Part shown: positions 54,796-64,000 of the stretch, piece after piece
How positions within the stretch are numbered: position 1 is the first letter of the stretch
Layout of the letters: every line of letters starts with the position of its first letter
NCBI GenBank assembly: GCA_028869255.1
Contig: CP110972.1
Coordinates: forward strand, 5,804,001 to 5,868,000
Direction of reading: 5' to 3'
DNA from: Pseudomonas poae
Lineage (GTDB): Bacteria > Pseudomonadota > Gammaproteobacteria > Pseudomonadales > Pseudomonadaceae
Length of the DNA stretch: 64,000 nucleotides
Program-made: the position numbers and the translations under genes
Notes under the pieces: generated by a model
Told to the model about the DNA's origin: nothing
What the model saw: only the letters and a program-made list of their open reading frames with translations
The model's database searches: none

Positions 54796-57700
54796 GCTGG
54801 CCTACTTTGCCGCGCCCTTGCAGGGTGGTTTCGTACATGCCTTCGGCGTAGGCCGGTGGCGTATTGAAGGTCCCTGCGTGGGTGGCACGCACGCGATACA
54901 CGAAAGTGCCTACATCGCGCAGCGCAGTGCCGTACAACACCACCCGATCATCACGTACATCCACGTAGTCTGGTTGCCAGGTGCTCAAGTCGGTTTCGCC
55001 AATGGGCGCCTGCCACGTGTCGGCTTCCTCGCTGTCTTCCACGTACTCGGACTCTTCGCCTTCGCCTTCCTCGGTACTGGCGGCTTGCGGTTCCGGCGGC
55101 AAGTTATACACAGGCTCCACGCCACCCGGCAGCAGGTCGACCACGGCCACTTGCTGCACCTGTGTCGCGGTCGGTGGCGCGCAGGCGCAGGCGCACCAGG
55201 AACTCATCGCCCACGGCCACCGTGCTCACCGGTTCGCCTTTGAGGTCGAGGTATTCGTGGATGATTTCCAGGCCATTGTTGATCGGCTTGAGCTTGGCGC
55301 CCTTATCGAAACCGGCTTCGCTGAGCATGTAGAACGCGGCCGGGCCGTCGGTTTTTTCCATCACCAGCTTTTGCGTGGCGCCCGGTACGGCGGCGCGAGG
55401 TGGCTGGCCAGCCATCTCCAGCAGTTGTTGCTGTTTGTCACCCAGCCAGGCGGTGGCCTTGAGGCTCATATCGCTTTGCGCACGCTGGCCGTAGTTGTCC
55501 AGGGCACGCAGCAACAAGGCTGCCGACAGCGAGTTGTAGCGCTGTTCGTTAAGGCGTTTGCCGAGTTTGTCCAACAGCGCCGTCGGCACATCCTCCAGCA
55601 GCTCGGGGAAGTGGCGCGCCAGCAGGTGCAGGTGTTCGGCGTCGTGCACCAGCGGGTCGTAATACAGGCCGTCGCTGTCCCACTTATCCACAAGCGAACG
55701 CCACGGGATCTTGCGGAACAGCGTATCGGCCTGGCGATCCTGCTTGAGCAGCTTGTAGCTGGCGGCCAGGTAGGCGGCGCCCAGGTCGTTCTGCCAAGTG
55801 TCCTTGAAGTAGCTTTCGTAACGCTCGCGGATGTCACTCAAGGCGCCGCTCACCAGAATCCCTGACGGCTCAGCAGGTAACTGGCATAGGCACGGTTGCG
55901 CAACTCCGACAGACCTTCGCTCGGGCCGTTGGCCAGATCCGTCAGATAAGCATTCGAGCGCAGCAGCAAATCTTCCGGTACCGGCAGCCCGCGTTCCTTG
56001 GCTTCGATCAGGAAGTCGGTGGCGTACAGGCTGGCATACGGCGCCACGTCGGGGTTGGCCGCCCACAACCCGAAGCCACCGGCCTGGTTCTGACGCTGGC
56101 GCAGCATGCGCACCGCACTGGCGAAGGCTTGTTCGGCTTCGGGCGCAGTGCCGCCCCAGATCAACGCCGGCATGGCCTTGGACACCAGTTGCTCAGTGCA
56201 GGCGTAGCCGTAGTCATCCAGGTAATGCTTGAGGCCGTTGGCCCACACCAGCGGCGAGGCGGCTACGCCCAGCTGCACGTTGCGCAGTTGGCTGAACAGT
56301 TCGCGGGTGGGTTTGAGTTCTTTGCTGGCGCTGTCGAAGCGGCCCAGGCTCAAGGCCACACGGTGTTCACTCAGTGGGCGGATCGAGGTGGTTTCCGCCA
56401 CCTGGATACGTTTGCCATCCGCCAGCACCGCGACAAAGCGCAGGTCCGCCGAGCCGAGGGTTTCGCCGACCTTGATCGTGAACTCGGCGGTGCCTTCCTT
56501 GCGCGGTTGCAGCGACAGGGTGCTGCCTTTGTCGCCCTGCACGTTGAGGCCGTCGCTGGTCTGCAGCTCAAACTTCACATCCGCCGCCGCGTCGAGGTTG
56601 CTGAACACCCCCGCACTTACGTTGAACACATCCCCTGGCGCCACAAAGGCCGGGACGTTCGGCGTGATCACGATGGGCCCGCGTACTTCGGTGTTGGCCT
56701 CGCTCACGCCCACGCTGTCTGCATCCACCGCCACCGCGAACAGGTGCAGCTTGCCGTTGAAGCTGTCCGGCACCTGGTAATGCAGCACGGTTTCGCCGGC
56801 CGGCAAGTCCACCAACCCCGACCACCAGGCCACCGGCGGCTGATGTTTACGCTTGAACGGGTTGAGGTGGTTGGCCAGGGCGCCTTCCGTATCGCCACCG
56901 GGCGCTGCCCCACTGAGCAGCCGGCTGAATTCCGGCAGGATGAGGTCAAGAATCTGACTGGTGCCGACTTCCAACGCACGCTTCTGAAAGAAGAAACCCA
57001 ACGGGTCCGGCGCCTGGTAGCGCGCCACTTGCAAGATGCCTTCGTCCACCGCATACACCACGGCGCGGCCGGGGCGGTCGGCGCTCACCTTGATATCAAG
57101 GGTCTGCCCCGGTTCGATCTGCGCCGGGCCTTCGACCTTCAGCGCCATGCGTCGCGCATCCAGGTTGATGCCAAATGGCACCACGCCGTAGGACAACGGG
57201 CTCATATAAACCTCGGCTGAACCCATGTCCCGCACAAACTGCACGTTGACGTAGGCATTGCCCTCCAGCCCCGCAGGCACGCGGATATGTTGCACGCTGT
57301 TGGTGCTGTCGGCCTTGAACCATTGCTGGGTGTAGACCTTGTCGCGCTCGATGGTGATCAAACCGGCACCGGTGTACGGCGCACGAATGCTGATCGCTAT
57401 CTCATCGCCGGTGGCGTAGCTGCGTTTATCCAGGCGCAGTTGCAGTTCGGCGTTGCGCTCCAGCGAGCGCGAGGTGTTGCCACGCCCGGCCACGCTGTAG
57501 TCGATCTGGTTCAGCAGGTTGCCGTTGGCGTCCTTGAGTTGCAGGGTGAAATCACCCGGTGTTGCGGTGTTCAGGGTTTGCTTGGCGCCTTCTTTGGTCA
57601 TTACCAATGGCGAGGCCGGTTGGCTGATGTTCTTGATGCGCGACTCGTATTTGTAGGTGCCATTGGACTGTTTCACCAGCACCGACACATAGCGGTGCTC

Positions 57701-60577
57701 GACCACCTCGGTGGTCAGGCCGTCCACCGCCAGCGGCGTGAGGTCTGGCGCGACGGCCAGCCATTGCACCTGGCGCGGGGCGTCCTTGGCGACGTACGAC
57801 AGCGAGTCCTGACTTTTCACACCGACCAGATAGGGCGCGGACGACACCAGCAAGGCACTTTGCGCCGCCACATTGCGGCCACCTTCGGCCTCGAACACCT
57901 GGGTCATCACTTGCAGGCGATAGGTGCTGTTGGCGAAGCGTTGCAGGTTCAGGTCGAGCACGGCTTGGCCGTTGTCGTCGACAGTGGTTTCGGCCAGGTC
58001 TTCGGTGCTGGCCTCTTCCAGTGAGTCGTTGAGACGGAAGCGGTAATCGGGGTACCGCTCAAAGGCCGCAAGCGTAGGGCTCAGGGACATCTTCGCGGTT
58101 ACACGGCGGCCTGCCGCCGGGGCGCCGAACAAGTGCATCGCGGTGACCTTGGCCACCACCTGGTCCGGTGGAATCCAGCCCTGCACGGGCGTGTCGTGCA
58201 GGCTCAAGCTGACCTTCATGCGGTCCGGCTCGAAATCGCGAACCTTGAAGCTGACACTGCCGAGGTCAGTGCGGGTATTTTTCTGCCCAATCAACTGCAG
58301 GGTCGCGGTGTAATCCCCGGCGGGGGCGACCTCGCTGCTGGGGAAATCAAAGGTTTCAAAACCGCTGGCAGACAGTTTCAGTGGCTGGCGGATCACTTCC
58401 AGGCCACGCGGGTCGGTGATTTGCAGCTCCACCGGCAGCCCTTGCAGCGCGCCTTTCCAGTTGCCGCTGCGCACGATCATGCCCAGGTGGGCGGTTTCGC
58501 CGGGCCGGTACAGGCCACGGTCGGTGAACAGGTAGGCGCTGAGGCGATCAATCGCACCGTCCTCTTCCAAACCGCCTACATCAAAGCGCGACAAATCCAA
58601 TTGCTGCGACTGGCGGGCAATCGGCAGGAACGACTGGTCATTGCCGCGGGTGACCACATACATCAGCGGCGTTTTCTCACGGCGCAGTTCATCCAGCTTG
58701 GCGAAATGCGCATGGCCTTCGGCATCGGTGCGGCCACTGCTGACCGGCAAACCGTTACGGCCAATGATGTCGACTTGTGCCTCGGCCACCGGCGAACCGT
58801 TGCCGATGGACTGCACATACACATCATGGCTGCCGTCGCTGGAACGCTTGGCGATGATGCCGAGGTCGGTGACCACGATAAAACGCAGGTCGCTGGTGCT
58901 GCTGCGGTCGTACTCGAACGTGCGCGGGGCCGGGTCATCCTGCGGGCTGAGCTTGAGCACGAAAATGCCGCGCCGGCCGCCGTTGGCGGTGAGGTAGTGG
59001 CTGAGGTCCACGTTGTCGTAGACGGTTTTGGCCGGGTCGTTGGATGACAGCGCAATGTCCAGCGACTGACGCTCTACCATGCGGTCGAAGTATTCGTTAC
59101 CGAAATTCGGCCGGGCAAAGCTGCCGCTGCTCTGGTCCACCAGGTGTTGCAACTGGTTGGGTAGCAGGCGGGCGATTTCCACATGCGCGCCGGGCACGCC
59201 ACGGGCCATGAAACCCAGGCGTTTTTCGCCATTGAGGCTAAGCAGGGCGCCGTCGGACAAGAACTGCAAGGTGCGCGGGTAGGCCGGCATGCTGATCAGC
59301 GAGGCCGTAGGGTTTTTTGCCAGGTAACCGCCGATGGCTTCCAGGTTGGCCGGCACGCGTACATACAGTGCGCGACCCGCAGGGGCCTTGAACTTGAACG
59401 CGTGCAGGGTGTTCAGCGGCTCGACGCTGGGCACGTGGGTCAGGTTGACCTTGGTGCTGCGGGCCAGCAGCGCGTCGTCGATGTCGTTGCTGTTATAGGG
59501 CCGCGTGTCGTCCTGGGCTTTTTCCGGCAACAGCCAGGCCTGGACCTTACCGGCAATGGTGTTATCGGCTACAGCGCTGGAGCTGCTGAACATCAGCACC
59601 GGCTCCGGCTCACCACGCTCGTTATCCACAAAGCTGACTTCGGCGCCGGTGAAGGTCAGGCGATAGCGGCCGGGCACCGTGACTTCCGCCACCAGCGGCG
59701 CAGTGCTGGCATTGCCGCCGTCGCGGGCCTTGAGCCCTTCATCGAGCTTGGCGCTGACCGGCGTGCTTTCCAGCGGAGTGGCCAGGGCGGCAGAACGTAC
59801 GTAGGCGTTGAGCCTGGTGTCGTCGAAGCTGATTTCCGGGCGGTTGGGCAACTGGGCGTCGCGGTAGGCCAAGCCTTTGCCCAGGGTTACCGAGACGCGC
59901 TTGCGTAGGCTGTCTTCATCGACCGGGTGGGAAAAGTGGAAGGTCGCCACCAGCTGTTTCAGCGTTGGGTTGGATGGATCCTGGTACAGCTCGTTGGCGG
60001 CCAGGGTGGCGCGGAACGGTTGCGTGGAAAACTGGCTGCTGTACTGGTCCAGCAGCACGCCGTCGGCCAGCAGGTTCTTCTTGGCCAGGTCCAGGGTGTA
60101 ATGGGCGTCGATGGGCCAGTCTTTTTCCGGCACGAACAACAGGCTGCGGTCGTCTGCCCAGCGCCAGGTACCCGCGACTTCGGGCTTGAGCGTGATGCCC
60201 TGCGTGACCGGCTTGCCAATGGCGGCCAGCGGGGCCACCGACTCGGCGAAGCGCACCTGCAAGTTATCCACAACCGGCGTTTGCTGGGTGTAGTCGGTCA
60301 GGTTCGGTTTATGCAGCGAGTAGCTCGCGGTGTGCGGCTGCGGCAGGTTGGAGTACCAGTGCCAGCCGTAGAAACCGGCGGCGGCCAGCAGCACAAGCCC
60401 AAGCACCCCGGCACCCGTCTGACGTGGGTAAGCGCGGGCTTTACCACCCAGTTGCGTCAGGCCACGGCCGATGGCACGCAGCCACAGCGGAGGATGCCAC
60501 TGGCCGAAAACGGCCCCCACCACAGTCAGAAACACGCCGGCAACACGACGGCTGATGGCTTTGAGCGAATCGAACAT
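54776..60577 (-). CDS. Alpha-2-macroglobulin family protein (two apparent frameshifts)
   Basis: Large periplasm-facing protein believed to trap foreign proteases and defend the cell envelope with PbpC. Corrected length is about 1933 residues from ATG 60575-60577 (MFDSLKAISRR), chosen for its AGGGA site 8 bases upstream; ATG 60586 is possible. It is anchored by one membrane helix (TGAGVLGLVLLAAAGFYG) rather than by a lipobox. The thioester motif CTEQ is present, with Cys at bases 56198-56200. A missing G near 55860-55862 breaks the frame at SRQGILVSG, and an extra base near 55159-55160 breaks it at DRDTVQQVAVV. Overlap with pbpC marks an operon. The true form could be intact. Confidence 0.9.
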
Positions 60578-60751
60578 GGTGAGCATCCCTGGCTAAGTGC
60601 GGCGTATCTTACAGGTATCTTTGATACAAAAGATGACGCGGATACGCCGCACAGCGTGGATGTTTACCGAGTTAGCGGGATGAAAAAGGAGCGAGGGGGG
60701 AGCAGCAGCGGTTTCGGATTTTTCCCGCTCTCGAAAACACTGCAAAACAAA

Positions 60752-60842
60752 GGTGGGAGCGGGCTTGCTCGCGAAAGCGCTAGGTCAGTCACCAGATGCA
60801 TTGGCTGACAGATTGCCTTCGGGAGCAAGCCCCCTCCCACAT
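60752..60842. repeat. REPIN-like inverted REP pair
   Basis: The arm GGTGGGAGCGGGCTTGCTCG is faced by the inverted arm GAGCAAGCCCCCTCCCAC at 60823-60840. The arms are imperfect copies, separated by about 45 bases. It lies in the intergenic region between the alpha-2-macroglobulin gene and the cdsA-like gene. The REP core differs from that of the copy at 36241. Confidence 0.88.
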
Positions 60843-60874
60843 TTTGATCTTCATCAGGCCTGAGGGCGGTGGCC

Positions 60875-61807
60875 TCAAGTCCACCAGTACCGCACCAGGT
60901 GGAAGAAAATCGGCGCGGCAAAACATACCGAATCCAGCCGGTCCAGCATCCCGCCGTGCCCTTCGATCATATGCCCCCAGTCTTTAACGCCCCGGTCGCG
61001 CTTGATCGCGGACATCACAATGCCGCCCGCAAACCCCAGCAGGTTGATCAGCAGCGCGATCAAAAATGACTGCCACGGGTTGAACGGTGTGGTCCACCAC
61101 AGCGCCGCGCCGATCAGGGACGACAGCAAAATTCCGCCGACAAAGCCTTCCACGGTTTTGGAGGGCGACAGGTTGGGCGCGATCTTGTGTTTGCCGAACA
61201 GTTTGCCGCACACGTACTGCAACACGTCCGAGAGCTGCACCACGATCACCAGGTAAGCGATCAGCAGCAGGTTGCGGCCTTCGTAGCCGGGGATGTCGAG
61301 GGTCAGCAGCGCGGGCACGAAAGACACGCAGAACACCGCGATCATCAGGCCCCACTGCACTTTCGAGGCGCGTTCCAGGAAGTGCGTGCTGTCGCCGCCC
61401 AGCGAAGCGAGGATCGGCAGCAGCAGGAACACGTACACCGGGATAAAGATCGAGAACAGCCCGTACCAGTCCGAGTAGATCAGCAGGTATTGCAGCGGCA
61501 GGGCCAGGTAGAACGCGGCGACCAGGGCCGGATAGTCGCTGCGGCGGGTGGGAGTGAGGGTGAGGAATTCACGCAGGGCGTAAAACGACACGGCGTAGAA
61601 CAGCAGGATCACTGCGCCGGTGCCCAGCCAGAAGGCGATGCCGATCACCACCACCATCACCCACCAGGCGTTGATGCGGGCGTTGAGGTTGTCGATCACC
61701 GCGTTCGGCGTACCACGGGTGCGCAATTTGAGGATCAGGCCGATCAGCGAGGCGAGCACCAGGATCGCGCCGATCCCGCCGAACAACATCAGGGTTTGGC
61801 TATCCAT
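60875..61807 (-). CDS. Phosphatidate cytidylyltransferase-like protein (YnbB/CdsA family)
   Basis: Membrane enzyme that would make CDP-diacylglycerol. It has 310 residues from ATG 61805-61807 (MDSQTLMLFGG) and about eight hydrophobic helices. The CdsA signature region is SKTVEGFVGG (residues about 205-215), and the C-terminal motif KRDRGVKDWGHMIEGHGGMLDRLDSVCFA has the family's conserved HGG-DR pattern. It follows the acyltransferase gene by one base. With the PAP2/dual-specificity phosphatase it resembles the ynb cluster of E. coli, so it is probably a second, specialised CdsA. Confidence 0.88.
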   Translation of the reverse strand: MDSQTLMLFGGIGAILVLASLIGLILKLRTRGTPNAVIDNLNARINAWWVMVVVIGIAFWLGTGAVILLFYAVSFYALREFLTLTPTRRSDYPALVAAFYLALPLQYLLIYSDWYGLFSIFIPVYVFLLLPILASLGGDSTHFLERASKVQWGLMIAVFCVSFVPALLTLDIPGYEGRNLLLIAYLVIVVQLSDVLQYVCGKLFGKHKIAPNLSPSKTVEGFVGGILLSSLIGAALWWTTPFNPWQSFLIALLINLLGFAGGIVMSAIKRDRGVKDWGHMIEGHGGMLDRLDSVCFAAPIFFHLVRYWWT

Positions 61808-61808
61808 G

Positions 61809-62429
61809 TCAGACGTGCTCCGGGGCAAGGGCGAGCAGGGCGTCGCGGGTGCGGGCAAGGAAGTCGGCTTTGTCTTCACCGTCTTCCAATTGCAGCGGCG
61901 CGCCGAAGCTGGTGGTGCACAGCAAAGGCAGCGGCAGTACGCGGCCCTTGGGCATGACCCGGTTGAGGTTGGCGATCCACACCGGGATCAATTCGGCCTG
62001 TGGGTAACTTTTCGCCAAGTGGTACAGGCCGCTTTTGAAGGGCAGCAGGCCGTCTTCCAGATTGCGCGTGCCTTCGGGAAAAATGATCAGCGAATCGCCG
62101 CCTTCCAGCGCGTTGAGCATCGGCTGCAGCGGGTTATCCACAGGGTCTTTGCGCTCGCGGTCGATCAGCACGCCGTTGAACACGCGGTTGATGATGTAGC
62201 GGCGCAGGGCACTTTTGTTCCAGTAATCGCTGCCGGCCACCGGGCGCGTGAATTTGCGCAGGTTCTGCGGCAGGGAGGCCCACAGCAACACGAAGTCGCC
62301 GTGGCTGCTGTGGTTGGCAAAGTAGATGCGCTGCACCGGCACGGGCGCGCAACCCAGCCACAGGCTGCGGGCGCCAGTGACGGTGCGGGCCATGGAGGTA
62401 ATCAGCGTGGCGACCACGGGTTCGAACAT
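61809..62429 (-). CDS. Lysophospholipid acyltransferase family protein
   Basis: Predicted acyltransferase of 206 residues with the catalytic NHSSHGD motif (NHx4D, about 39-45) and FPEGTRNLEDG (about 120-130). It lacks the long N-terminal hydrophobic region of PlsC at 2644. The stop is directly before the cdsA-like gene, so acyl transfer and CDP-diacylglycerol formation may be linked steps. The substrate is not known. Confidence 0.85.
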   Translation of the reverse strand: MFEPVVATLITSMARTVTGARSLWLGCAPVPVQRIYFANHSSHGDFVLLWASLPQNLRKFTRPVAGSDYWNKSALRRYIINRVFNGVLIDRERKDPVDNPLQPMLNALEGGDSLIIFPEGTRNLEDGLLPFKSGLYHLAKSYPQAELIPVWIANLNRVMPKGRVLPLPLLCTTSFGAPLQLEDGEDKADFLARTRDALLALAPEHV

Positions 62430-62438
62430 GGGGATTCC

Positions 62439-62882
62439 TTATCCGGCGAAAGGCAGCCAAGGGCTGGCGAGGATCACGAGCAGGGTCAGCAGCGCTTGCG
62501 CGCCCAGCAGCCAGGCCTGTTTGCGCAGCAGTTTGAGGGCGCCGCGACGGCGCTCGGTCCAGGGCCGGCCCGCCCGCTTGGGCGATTGCAGGCCGAGGCT
62601 TTGCAGGGCCTGGTCGAGGTCCGCCGTACGGTCGAGGTCGCGGGCCAGCAGCGCGAACAGGTCGGCGTCGAAGGCCACGCGCAGCGCCCAATACTTTTGC
62701 AGCAGCCCGAGGATAATCATCCACAGGGCAAGCAGCAGGCAGAGGGTCGAAATACTCGCCATCAGCAACTGGGCCAGGCCGAACAATACGCCGGCCACGG
62801 TCAAGCCTGTGGATAACTGGTCCAGCGAGCGCCCACGGCGCAGCAGGCTGGCGACTAGCTGGAGTTCCATATCAGCGGGCAT
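62439..62882 (-). CDS. Small membrane protein of unknown function
   Basis: Predicted membrane protein of 147 residues that I do not recognise. I chose ATG 62880-62882 (MPADMELQLVASLL) because GGAGGG lies 8 bases upstream; ATG 62868-62870 would give MELQL. Hydrophobic segments span about residues 25-65 (probably two helices) and 115-145 (one). A charged cytosolic stretch with KRAGRPWTERRRG lies between. It overlaps the phosphatase gene by 11 bases and precedes the acyltransferase, so it belongs to the same operon. Confidence 0.65.
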   Translation of the reverse strand: MPADMELQLVASLLRRGRSLDQLSTGLTVAGVLFGLAQLLMASISTLCLLLALWMIILGLLQKYWALRVAFDADLFALLARDLDRTADLDQALQSLGLQSPKRAGRPWTERRRGALKLLRKQAWLLGAQALLTLLVILASPWLPFAG

Positions 62883-64000
62883 GGGGCAAACCCTCCAAAG
62901 CTTTACGGTGAGCGGGGTGCAGGACCACATGGGCCCGCGCTGTACGAATAATAGCCAGCGCCTCATCAACCGTGGCGGCTCGGCCGCTGTGCAGCAGCCA
63001 GGCCGCGACGGCGGTGGCGCTGCGCGAATAACCCAGGGCGCAGCACACCAGCAACGGGCCGCTTGAGCGCAGGCGTTCGATGGCCTTGGCCGCTTGCAGG
63101 CATTCGATGGGTGTTGGGGCGACCAGGTCCAGCACCGGGACGCACTCATAAGCGCGGCCCTGTGGATTAATCGGCAATTCGGCGCACAGATCGACGATTG
63201 CCTTGAATGAACCTTGCTCGTTACGCGCAGGAATCCGCCCAAGCCAGACGTTATCCACAATCAGGTCGGGGTGTGGATGCTTGCGTGTCCACAGGCGTGA
63301 ATTGATCCACGCGCCGACCAGATAAGGTGCATACAGCCAGCGTGCGGCGGGTGTCAGGCGGCCATCGGCGCGTTTCTGAAAGCCCGCCGCGCCGAGTACG
63401 AAATAGTTGGCCTTGATCAACCCCAGTGAAACCGCCGGCCACAGCAGCCACAGCCAACCGCCGCCCAGCCCGAACGCGACAATCACCAACGCCAAAGCAC
63501 CCAGCCCGTAGCGCACGCCCAGCCGCCAGCGCTTTGTGTCCCGGGTAAGCCGCGCATTCAGCAGCGGGCTTGGATGCTCCAGCGGCCACAACCACACGCA
63601 CAGCCACCCGGCGAGGGCGCCTGTGGGTAAGTCGATAAAGTGATGTTGATAAGTGGTCAGCACTGAAATGCCGATCAGTGCGAACCAGCCATGCACCAGC
63701 CAGCGCCAGACACCTTGGGTATGCCGCTGGTACATGACCCACAGGATCACCAGCAGCGCGATATGCAGCGAGGGCGCCTGGTTGAACGGCTTGTCGAAAC
63801 CCGCCAGGACGGCAAACAGCCAACCGAACACGCCGTCCAGCTCCGGCCGTTCAAAGGTGAAGCGCAGCGGCCAGATCAGGAAGCAGCTCACGGCGATGAC
63901 CTGCGCACTGAGCAGGCGCAACGCGTGTTGCTTCAGCTCATGCCGGGTGTTGGGCAGCAGCAGGGAGAAGCCGTAGAGCAGGTCGATGGACCAGTAGGGC
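62872..64000 (-). CDS. PAP2 / dual-specificity phosphatase fusion protein, 5' partial
   Basis: Membrane phosphatase with two catalytic modules, cut by the window end on its N-terminal side. The visible 375 or so residues have PAP2-type motifs (PSLHIALLVILW and YQHHFIDLPTGALAGWL) followed by a soluble domain. That domain carries the cysteine phosphatase loop CALGYSRSA (Cx5R) and an upstream Asp-containing DLCAELPINPQG. This arrangement matches YnbD of E. coli. It is the first visible gene of the operon running through the membrane protein, acyltransferase and cdsA-like gene. Substrates could be phosphatidylglycerol-phosphate-like lipids. Confidence 0.88.
   Translation of the reverse strand, partial: PYWSIDLLYGFSLLLPNTRHELKQHALRLLSAQVIAVSCFLIWPLRFTFERPELDGVFGWLFAVLAGFDKPFNQAPSLHIALLVILWVMYQRHTQGVWRWLVHGWFALIGISVLTTYQHHFIDLPTGALAGWLCVWLWPLEHPSPLLNARLTRDTKRWRLGVRYGLGALALVIVAFGLGGGWLWLLWPAVSLGLIKANYFVLGAAGFQKRADGRLTPAARWLYAPYLVGAWINSRLWTRKHPHPDLIVDNVWLGRIPARNEQGSFKAIVDLCAELPINPQGRAYECVPVLDLVAPTPIECLQAAKAIERLRSSGPLLVCCALGYSRSATAVAAWLLHSGRAATVDEALAIIRTARAHVVLHPAHRKALEGLPHAR

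Overview
The window is the origin-proximal part of a Pseudomonas chromosome, most like the P. fluorescens group. I infer this from protein similarity recalled from memory, the gene order gyrB-recF-dnaN-dnaA-oriC-rpmH-rnpA-yidD-yidC-mnmE, the parS sequence GTTCCACGTGGAAC, and REP-type inverted repeats typical of fluorescent pseudomonads. No database was searched.

Layout. 1-3414: glyS (3' part), gmhB and a plsC-type acyltransferase. 3597-7848: a signalling module with a CHASE2 histidine kinase, a secreted FecR-domain protein and a divergent OmpR-family regulator. 7858-14153: gyrB, recF, dnaN and dnaA on the minus strand, with three parS sites. 14154-14738: oriC with DnaA boxes and an AT-rich tract. 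14739-18667: rpmH, rnpA, yidD, yidC, mnmE. 18687-22703: an iron-uptake cassette (TonB receptor, FecR, FecI, Fur box). 22704-23229: a second DnaA-box and AT-rich region. 23230-27464: mnmG, rsmG, parA, parB. 27510-34778: the complete atpIBEFHAGDC operon with a consensus promoter and a terminator. 34839-39058: glmU, a REPIN, a DeoR-family regulator and glmS. 39222-52392: an accessory surface-glycan locus. 52495-60577: pbpC and an alpha-2-macroglobulin gene. 60875-64000: a phospholipid/phosphatase operon resembling E. coli ynb genes, running off the window end.

The most novel part is the glycan locus. One tight operon (41016-45652) encodes an HpcH/HpaI-type aldolase, an SDR, a dehydroquinate-synthase-like sugar cyclase, an extended SDR and a glycosyltransferase. 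The next (45879-52392) encodes the CDP-3,6-dideoxyhexose enzymes RfbF, RfbG and RfbH, an ABC exporter, and a ThDP enzyme of the kind (YerE) that adds a two-carbon branch to such sugars. Together they suggest an ABC-exported O-polysaccharide carrying a branched, possibly carbocyclic, deoxy sugar. The upstream glmU and glmS supply UDP-GlcNAc precursors.

Sequence quality. Five genes contain seven apparent single-base indels: glyS, the CHASE2 kinase (two), its FecR partner, gyrB, and the alpha-2-macroglobulin gene (two). glyS and gyrB are essential, so sequencing or assembly errors are more likely than true decay. I annotate these genes across the breaks. I saw no tRNA, rRNA, CRISPR array, prophage or insertion sequence.
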